Below, piece after piece: positions 55,841 to 64,000 of a stretch of 64,000 nt of DNA. The position numbers were made by a program, and so were the translations under genes. The notes under the pieces are model-generated. The model was given only the letters and a program-made list of their open reading frames with translations, had not been told where the DNA came from and did no database searches. The stretch comes from Lineus longissimus. Taxonomy: Eukaryota > Nemertea > Pilidiophora > Heteronemertea > Lineidae. Numbering within the stretch: position 1 is the first letter of the stretch; each line of letters begins with the position of its first letter. The stretch covers positions 18,211,808 to 18,275,807 of the forward strand of contig NC_088315.1 of NCBI RefSeq assembly GCF_910592395.1. Reading direction: 5' to 3'.

Positions 55841-56893
55841 CGTCGTCGTCCGTCGTCCGTTAGCAGGGCACGTTTCGTAACTGTGAGAGCTATTGAGTTG
55901 AAACTTGGTACACATGTACCCTTATGTAATGACACCTTGGAGACCAAGTTTCGGTCCGATTCATTTCATGGTTTGGCCACCAGGGGGCAAAACGTTAAAA
56001 GTGAAAATATGCAATATCTCCCTTAATAGTAGTCGGGAAATTTTGAAAAAAATATGGTAGGTACTTCTAGCAAAGGTGCATCATATATCCTCCGGGTTTT
56101 TGATTTGACCTCCTTTTCAAGGTCACAGAGGTCAAATGGTGTAAATTGGCCGTTAGGATGTAACGATGGCACGTTTCTAAACTGCAATGACTATTGATAC
56201 CAAATTTGGTACACATTTACCCCTTAGTCAGGTGATCTCAGGGAACAAAGTTTGGTCCAATATGATTCACCACTTGACCACCAGGGGGCAAAATCTAAAA
56301 ACCTTAAAAATGTGATTATTCCTTAACTTCTTGCCCGATTGCCACCAATTTGATATCATGGGTACATCTAACCACCATACAGTATATGTCACACAGGTTT
56401 TTAATTTGACCTTCTTGTCAAGGTCACAGAGGTCAAATGGCATAGATTCGCCGTCAGGCCGTAACTATGGCACGTTTCTTAACTGCAATGACTATTGATC
56501 ACAAATTAAGTACACATGTACCCCTTGGTCAGGTGATCTCAGGTACCGAAGTTTGGTGCGATCTGATTTGCCGTTTGGCCTCCAGGGAGGGGGCCAAATC
56601 CTAAATTCTTCAAAATGCCATTATTCCTAGTAATGACTTGCCCGATTGGCACCCATTTTATATCATAGGTACATCTAATTCTAACAACCATTCAATGTGT
56701 CACCCGGGTCTTCTTTGATTTGACCTACTTTTCAAGGTCACAGAGGTCGAATGTACTGTAAATTGGCCATTTTGGGGAAATTGTAATTGCTTGGACCTAC
56801 ATCAAACCTAACACTACATGACACAATACCATGCTCTTTATCCATCTTTCCTCCACATGAGGTGAGCACAATGGCCCTGGCCATTTCATTTTT
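55748..56893 (+). repeat. GCTCACCT/(CGTCGT)n dispersed repeat, more complete copy
   Basis: It opens TTAGCTCACCTCTTAGCAGA with an immediate inverse (GAGGTGAGC) and a (GTC)n tract (55795-55857). A block of about 300 bp (ATGGCACGTTTCT...AAGGTCACAGAGGTC) then repeats about three to four times. It closes GAGGTGAGCACAATGGCC. The (GTC)n tract is a microsatellite seed common to both copies. Confidence 0.85.
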
Positions 56894-57735
56894 TGTACAT
56901 TGTCAAGATGGAGTCACGAACTGTAGTTTCACCTTAATAATATTTTATGAATCCTAGCGCTGATGTAAACAACAATTTGACGCTACAGTACATGTAAATG
57001 ATACATGTAGTCATACGAACTTTCTTTGTATTACTGAACCCAGCATATTCATCATGACCGGTATTATCAACAATCCAAATTGGCAGCCCGGTAAACATTG
57101 CTCAGACGTGCTTATGACGTCTTACCCCTTTAATGACCTTTTCAGACCAGCCGCCGGTCATCCACAAACATGCAGGTGATTGGGCTGCAAGTCGGAGATT
57201 AGGCAGCTGCCAGCGCTTCGGAACCCTTTCGCTAGGGTCCGCAAATATCTTACAGGGACAACTCGGGCATGAAATATGTTGTTTTTTCATACAAAAATGG
57301 CTTCCAGCAGGACCGTGATTTCTCCAAAGAGGTTAATTGATTGAACAGCTATTAACAGCGCACTAGAACGAGTGTAACCATAGGCCTGCTTGAAATTCGA
57401 AGCCCATGTCCATATGACAGTATTGTAACACTGGCGGCGAAAATCGCTCTCTAGATCAGTTATACTACAAGTGGCGGCGCATGGTGGCAAGTAGGTGTAT
57501 CATTCTCCTGGCCATTTAATGAACACGCTCGGTTAAAAATCATCATCATCATCGTCGTCATCATCATATCAATGCCGGTGTAGAAGTTTAAAATGTCCTA
57601 GGATAAAATGTCCGGGAACAAAGGATTCTTTTATGCACTTCAATCTCTGAGCTATTGACGGTCAGGGTCTCTATAGAACCATATTGCAGAAAACAATAGG
57701 GCCGGACACTTTTTCCAGGGGGGACACTTTTTACT
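56894..57735. other. Intergenic; (CAT)n near 57540
   Basis: A short CAT/CGT triplet run (57540-57566) is all that stands out. Confidence 0.3.
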
Positions 57736-57739
57736 TTTA

Positions 57740-58085
57740 CACCGGCGTCGTAACCCAATTGCCGGAGGTATGGAGTCAACTATACACCTTTCCACAAATG
57801 GGGCGCTGAGTGTCCGAAATAGTGATGTCATAAGGGGAAACTAGGCCTTATGGTAGAGGGACAAAGGAGATAGTCATGGTTGACCAACACACTTGAATGC
57901 CTTTAATAACGGACAAGGGGGAAAAAGTTAGTTCCAAAGCAAGCCACCTATTTCGGGAAGCATGTATAGGCTACTGTCAACCTATGTGGGATCTTTTCAT
58001 ACTTGCCCTGGCATAGACACTCCAATACGAGGGACCATGGCGTTTAGTCATGACCACATGGAATTTCTAAATATCTCCGAAATGA
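57740..58085 (-). repeat. SINE body copy, interrupted
   Basis: ACCGGCGTCGTAACCCAATT and GCCGGAGGTATGGAGTCAAC (to about 57785) and then TATAGGCTACTGTCAACCTA to 58085 match the two halves of the SINE at 1035-1366. About 180 bp of unrelated sequence lies between them. Confidence 0.75.
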
Positions 58086-58089
58086 TCAA

Positions 58090-59315
58090 TATATGGATCA
58101 AAATATTTAGTTTGTCATTTTCACAAGACTTGATTTGGTTGTTACGTTTCAGAACTCGAAGGCCTTTATGAAAAGAAATATAACACTAAACATCTAAAAT
58201 ATCTGAACACAGAATATCTAAACACTGCTTTATTTTTCTGTCGATTCTTTGGATTGATCTGTTCAGCAGCATATGCGTGTGTGGTCTCTAGGCTAAAGGT
58301 CTACATTCACATCAGTGATGTACGCTCTTGAGTCATTCCAAGTGATACCAGCAATGAAACCGAGTTGCACTATTTGCTCAAGTCAAATAACTGTGCAAAT
58401 TGAGCGTCGCATTGCAGAATATGTCATGAAACGATAATGTGGAGTGACACAGAAGATATGCCTTTAGGGGGTTAATTTCCATGAGAGAACATTACCGTAA
58501 TGAGAAGACTGAATGGCGCGCGACCACGCAAAATAATAATCACCGGTCCCTATACGTGGCTTCCGCACAGAAATGAGAAGACAAAAATTTCCGATATTGT
58601 TTCGCGACATCTGATCCCTTTGATCAGGAGATTTACTATTCTGCACGTATCTCCGAGAAGATCTTGTTACTTCCAATGGGCACTGACGTCACAATGGCCT
58701 CGAGCAATCTGTATATACGTGTAATACCAAGAATTTATGCAGACAAAAAATTTGGAACCTATACTAACAGCATTTCAACTAGCACTAGGTTCCATATTTT
58801 GACAATAGGGGGCTTTGGAAGATAATTCGTCTTCTTTTCAATGGCTATCACTACTATTGGCTGGTTGTTGCTTGATTTTTGTCACGAAATACTCGCTCAA
58901 ATAGTGTCAGTCGATAAGCAGCAATTATTAGGCTAATAAGGAAATGGTATTTTAACGAGGTTCTAAAACCCCTCTCAGACAAAGTATGCCCACCATCACG
59001 CCATAGCATGGGAAATAAAATAACATCTCCTTTATCCTTAGGAGTTCAGAGCTGAATAAGGTATCATTTTGTTCGTCTTAGTAATATCTTACAATGAATC
59101 TATAACATTTAGTATCTGAGTTCAGGAAACTTTTACCCACCCTTTTGAAAAAAACTTGATTTTTTTTATTTCTGAAGTTCTTTACAAATTCTTGGTAATA
59201 CCAGGTAGAAATGAAAGAAGCCTGAACAGCTCAGAACAACCCCATAAGCCGTTTTTGACTTTTCAATTTGAAAAAAATTAGCATGATTAACACATTTTGT
59301 TTACGGGGAATATTT
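58090..59315. other. Intergenic, nothing recognised
   Basis: AT-rich sequence without gene or repeat support. Confidence 0.3.
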
Positions 59316-59317
59316 TT

Positions 59318-59580
59318 CTAGTACAGGGTTGTAATAAATAATTCAGGCAGAAGCAATCCGATAATACCAACGGTTAATGAATCAGCTAATTTAATCACAA
59401 AAATCCCCCTATAAAAAAGCATATTTCTGTGATAGCTTAACTCCGTCGATTTAGAATCAAACACAGATTGAGAATTAATTCGACGTTGATCTATCCCAGC
59501 CATGTATTTACCATAACTTGACATTTTAATAAACTCTACACTTCCGGTCGCGGATGAATACATGTCTCTGCCCAGAAGAG
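59318..59580 (-). repeat. Interspersed repeat, diverged copy 3 with an intact ~81-codon frame
   Basis: On the minus strand this matches the 31441 and 49256 copies but is more diverged. It keeps an open frame from MYSSATGSVEFIKMSSYGKY to a stop near 59318, where the other copies have stops. The frame may be part of a transposon protein. I do not recognise the family. Confidence 0.7.
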
Positions 59581-59584
59581 AAAA

Positions 59585-61490
59585 TTACAATTGTTTTAGT
59601 TTTTTTTAAATGGCGATTTATAAGGACTTAACAAAGGTATGTAAAAAATCCAAATGAACATTCATATAAATGTAGTTCCTAAAATAGGGACACGCGAAGG
59701 CATCGAGGCAGAACGAGTGACCTTTTACCTGTTTATTCCCGAGAAAATCATCTTTTGATGTGGCTGCCGTGTGTAGGCTGAGCTAGATTAGCCGAGATGT
59801 TTGGTGCCTGGTTTTTCTGTTGATCATATCGACAGAACATTCCAGGGTGAAGTCGGCATGGAGAGGCACAAATTTCAGTTGAACATCACTTTGGTCGCCT
59901 TTTAAGTATTTTATTGCAATGTGCTAACGCAGACGACAATTTGAAAAAAAAAGAATGAAGAATTCTTGATTTATTTTAAAGAATTTGGCAATTTTTGCCA
60001 CAGCTCTTGTTCTTGTTAAAATTTGCACTCCATCCATCTCCTGGCGTTTTCTATTAGTTCTTTTAGCGTGTTCGATTAATCACTCCACGCTTCCTCTGGT
60101 ACTCGTTCAAGATTTCAAGGCATGCGCAGTAGAAGCGACTTTACGGATGATGCATCGCCTGCCATCTTTGCTAAAAATCACGTGCGGTGGCCATTTTGTC
60201 CCGAAAGTACCTACTCCGCGAGTGGGTATCACAGGCCGGAGTTTTGACGTCACTGGGGTGAACGAACTCTGTGGCAAGTGAAGGCGCGGCGCAAGTAATC
60301 GATCAAGCCATTCGTTCACTGCCGGCAAGCCTGGAGGAGGGTTGGCCGACTTACCAGCGAATGTCAATCCTAAAGTCTCCTCCTTTCACCGGCAGTGAAT
60401 GTCCACGGCGGTAGATCGGCATGACTCTGAGGAGAAAACAGGAAAGGATACCTCACGCCCGGACTTAGTGTGTGCCGCTTGTATTAAAAATCTACCATTG
60501 GAACTGAAACATATATTAGTAACACTCTTCAGCGCCGGAACCTTTAGTTGATTGCTTTTAAATGAGCGTTTTATAGCGGAACTTCAATGCAATTTATTTT
60601 AAAAAGCCATTTGAAGGAAATGAATAATCATGATTTAAATTTAATTAGCCTCTCTCTTGATGTGCACGTGTACTGAGTAGGCTGTTGTACGAGGCCATAA
60701 ATCTTTCAACGGAGAAATTCTACTGTTAAAAGAAGTAGAAAAAAGTAAATTTCTTTAAATGAGCATTTTATACAGAAATTTCTCCTGATTTTATATGAGT
60801 ATTAGACGATGATCTATTAAACGAACGCTGTACATCGGGCTCTATCATTTTGAAGTTGCACCTATTTTGTGACCCCTAATTTGATAGTTTCTGATCGTTA
60901 CGTTATTCAAAACATTAATGATAATGATAAAAATTAGTTTCTATATGGCGCTTTTCCCTGTACATGCTTTATATACTGTCTCAAAGTGCTTTACAACCGT
61001 AAACATGACGATCGAAGCCATGTTTTATTTCCTTCGTAGTTCAGGATAAATTTAATTACATATATGTAATACCACAGTGGCCTTGGGTAGTACAGATCGA
61101 GCCAATCACATTGACGAAGTATCCACCCTCGATGACCATGTGTCCCTGTCGTGCCAGGGCGTTTATTTCCTAAATTCAATATTGGCGGACACTGTTATTA
61201 GGGGAACAATAAAAACAATACACCGGAGCCAGCACATGATCCTGATCATCTATTAATAGCCGATGACATTTTAAAACAAGGCTTTCACCCCTGACGATCG
61301 ATACCAGCAGGCTAGCACTCGATATAATACGTTTATCGTCAAAGTTCAACGGCATCATCACCAGCGGTGGTAATCATTCGCGAAACTTCAAACAGCTGCA
61401 CTCAATCGATTTCTCACGCTTTTCTCCATTTTTCGCAAACACAATGCGCCAGATTCGTCACTGGGATTAATTTTTCGCGAATATTCTTTA
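59585..61490. other. Intergenic; possible CpG/NRF1-type promoter near 60120
   Basis: GCATGCGCAGTAGAAGCG at 60121 and GGTGGCCATTTTG at 60186 resemble NRF1 and YY1 sites, but no gene start follows that I can support. The remainder is featureless. Confidence 0.2.
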
Positions 61491-61497
61491 AAGGGGT

Positions 61498-61741
61498 GCG
61501 CTATTCGTAATAACTGCAGGTCCAGGAAAATAGAAATGCATGCAGTTATACATAATGTCGTAGCGCATGCAGTTACATGTAGTATACATACGAATTTGCT
61601 GAAAATTGGTATTTGTAGTACATGTATGTGTATATCAGCCTTCACAACGGCAATAAAGAAATTTATATTGATCACGTCTTTACGCAATTGGGTAGTTTCA
61701 AATTCAAATTTAAAATTTGTACGAACGTCGTAGGCCTTTAA
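61498..61741. mobile_element. TTAA-type MITE, full copy
   Basis: It is flanked by TTAA at 61498 and 61738. It begins AGGGGTGCGCTATTCGTAAT and ends ACGAACGTCGTAGGCCT, and shares GTATATCAGCCTTCACAACG with the family. Confidence 0.85.
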
Positions 61742-62084
61742 ATGCCTACGTCATTCCCGTCCATTGAATTTTCTTTTGTGGGAGACTGCCTGGCCTCCTC
61801 AACATTTGCCGGCAACAAGTCCGGGAGAAGGAAAACTCCTATAACCAATAACCCCGGAAGGTGGCGCCCGTTAGCCTTCAACGGATGGCAAACATCTAGG
61901 AGAAGGAGACTCCAAAATCTAACACGTCCACGGCCGAAGTCTGAAGGGGCCAGCGTGGAAAAAAAAATCGGTTCCCTGGCCTACGCTTAACCACGGAATT
62001 AGATATATTCCGAATGTAGAAAAAGAAGAAGCAGAAGAGAGCGAGAAGAAGTGTTTGCTTGTGTCTCAGGTAATAATAACCATG

Positions 62085-62251
62085 CGGCTCTTACGCATGC
62101 AATTCTGCTGAAACCAGGCATTCACATAGTACTTGCATATCGGTCTACACAACGGACCGTTGAGATTTACATAAAGTGCTCATTCACCTAAAAGGATTTT
62201 TAAAATTCGAATGAAATTTAAAATTTTTAAAAGAATGTGTAGGCCTGGTGC
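62085..62251. repeat. Partial TTAA-type MITE
   Basis: TGCTGAAACCAGGCATTCA, CGGTCTACACAACGG and AATGTGTAGGCCT keep the family order. The left terminus is missing. Confidence 0.65.
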
Positions 62252-63420
62252 GTAATCAGGTGAGGGCGCATTTGAATCCGCTTGATACCTGAAACGGCTA
62301 GCAAAAACAGAAATGTCGCAACAACATCGATAATAGCCACCGGTGATAGAAAATGTATCGGGTGAAAATCGCTAAATGTGTCGGATGAGTGGCGTTGTTT
62401 CACTGACGCAAAATATCAGGCGCGTATCAGCCTCTGTCACAAACATAACGTTCTTTTGCCCCATATCCCGCAGTTAAAAGAACTTCTGGCCTCGTCCGCT
62501 ACACGGTTTTTGTCTTCAAACAAAGCCCGCTGGCACCTACGTTGTAGGCCGAAATTACCACTGTTTTACTGTCTTTTCAAAGGGTTATCAGGACAAACCT
62601 TGATTACATCGACCTCCATGAAACAGCTTACATGGGAGTCGATTTGGCAAGGGAAAATAAATATAATGCGGATACACGTTTAGTAAATGTATCGGCTTGC
62701 TTTTAAAGAGTATACGTGCTGTGCCAGAACAGGAATTGACGGCACAGAAAAAGCCTGACGAAAGACAAGTTCATTTTGAGGAGCATGTGGACAGATCCCG
62801 TGTGTGCCGAGTGTGCAAAAACACGAACTATCCTTCAACTGACTGCCTGCTGGCCAATACTATACCATCAGTTAACATTAATCCCCTAATCACTCGGCAA
62901 TTATCAAAGGCGCCAACATCGTTTTCAATGTTTTCCATTCTGCCGGCCTCGTTTCAGGAGGCTTACTTTCGGTTCATTCTATTGTTGTAGGCATGAAAAG
63001 ACGTTGCCTGGCACGAGGTCGGCCGCATGAAGGAGCCAATTCACGCCTATCTTGAGGACCATTGCATAGTTACAATCTCGCAGGCTGCCAGGGAACCAAC
63101 CACTCATTTTTTCAAGGACCACTACAAAGTTAGTTGTAGTTGGTATTGGAAACACTATCTTAGATCACATGCCGTCCCATGGCTGTCATCAGCAGTGTAT
63201 GACCGGTCATACAATGCTGATGATATTCAAAGCACTCATTTTTGTTCGGGTCGAAAAGTAATTTTAAAGGAATTCCCAAGGTGCGTTACATATTTTGAGT
63301 CAGTTAAAGTAGAGTGTTTGAAAAGTCATCACACTTCCATCTCGAAAATTCCGAGACGAACCAGCCCAATATCATACTAGCAATCCATGCACAAACACGT
63401 GCACAATGCTCCACAAATGC
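62252..63420. other. Unassigned sequence with several short open frames
   Basis: Adjacent plus-strand frames at 62378-62683, 62697-62990 and 63027-63380 are each about 100 codons. The middle one contains a CRVCKNTNYPSTDC cysteine pattern. They lie side by side in two frames with no clear splice sites. They could be remnants of one decayed transposon gene. I do not name it. Confidence 0.2.
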
Positions 63421-63424
63421 AAAT

Positions 63425-63605
63425 GCAAGGTTGATAAAGGTATTGGTTTACCTTTGCAACACAATACATGTAGAAACAAGGCCCAATTACAGTGTTGGAG
63501 GGATACAATCGAATAAAAATAATAAACGCGGGCCTTACGCCCCTCAAAATGAACTTATCTTTTGTCTGTTTCTTTTGTGTCGTCATTTCCTCTTCAAAAC
63601 CTTTA
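63425..63605. repeat. Inverted partner of 49775-49990
   Basis: AAAGGTATTGGTTTACCTTT and CCCCTCAAAATGAACTTATC match the reverse complement of the copy at 49775. Confidence 0.75.
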
Positions 63606-64000
63606 ACCACCGTGAAATGGCACGAAAAAGGAAATTAAAAACAAAAGCATGAGTGAGACGTTTCCGTCCTGTACCGTATGCATTTTTGTGACACTGGGTT
63701 AAGACCTATAAAGACAACAAGGACAAAATTCGTAAACGTCAGTCCTGGGGAAACAACACTCACCTCAGTTTTTCAGTTTCGTTTCTTGACTAAAATCCAA
63801 TATGACAGTTATTCCTACAGCCTAACAAGAATCTGTAGGCAAATCTATAGAAGATTCGCTCACACCTAGAGAGGATTACGTCATTGACACTACCACTATA
63901 TGCCCGGTGTTGTATTCTGGTGAGGTAACACGTTAAGGCTGTTAATATTTGGTTGCTAACGATACGATGTTACATATTTTTGCGGCGTATCACCATAATA

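Noticed and set aside
61742-61990. 82-codon Arg-rich ORF next to the TTAA-type MITE
   Set aside because: It starts within the TTAA target site and has no family match; composition looks like repeat-derived sequence.
62378-63380. Series of ~100-codon ORFs, possibly a transposase
   Set aside because: The cysteine pattern in one frame is suggestive only; frames are unlinked and no catalytic motif is visible.

Overview
The window looks like nuclear DNA of a marine invertebrate. It has spliced protein genes with GT-AG introns, tRNA-derived SINEs, decayed LINE reverse transcriptases, many short inverted-repeat (MITE-type) transposons and the GCTCACCT/(CGTCGT)n dispersed repeat. Composition and the frequent TAGGCCTA and TACATGTA words fit a lophotrochozoan or ambulacrarian, but I cannot name the phylum from sequence alone. 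No bacterial, viral, rRNA or CRISPR feature was seen.

Five genes are supported. (1) The 3' half of a tetraspanin (+), cut by the left edge, exons 170-2348. (2) A complete 10-exon eIF3 subunit m gene (-), 13857-5983, 386 aa. (3) A complete 11-exon L-gulonolactone oxidase-type gene (+), 18984-31089, 439 aa, with FAD-binding histidine and HWAK motif intact. (4) A single-exon rhodopsin-class peptide-type GPCR (+), 33694-35436, with a repeat-bearing Ser/Thr-rich ectodomain. (5) A Sprouty-domain protein (-), 44033-43197, with at least one further 5' non-coding exon expected. Genes 2 and 3 are divergent, about 5 kb apart, and a 4.2-kb inverted-repeat-flanked element fills most of that gap. The genes have unrelated jobs (membrane organisation, translation initiation, ascorbate synthesis, signalling), so there is no operon-like logic.

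The most unusual feature is how repeats engage splice sites. In eIF3m intron 9, a 96-bp minisatellite of about 26 units is built from the last 46 bp of exon 9 plus the first 50 bp of its intron. It lines up about 25 extra copies of a strong 5' splice site downstream of the real one. In the neighbouring gulonolactone oxidase gene, a 50/55-bp array just before exon 2 carries seven copies of a polypyrimidine-CCAG stretch resembling the real 3' splice site. In the same gene a Harbinger-like MITE sits exactly at the exon 9 donor, its TAA target duplication overlapping the GTAAG. Two further VNTRs (27 x 43 bp grown out of a SINE tail, and about 13 x 38 bp) lie in introns 7 and 9.

The right 20 kb (44-64 kb) and 35.4-43.2 kb contain no gene I can defend. 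They hold MITEs, SINE and LINE remnants, and diverged copies of a repeat that retains an ORF of about 80 codons.
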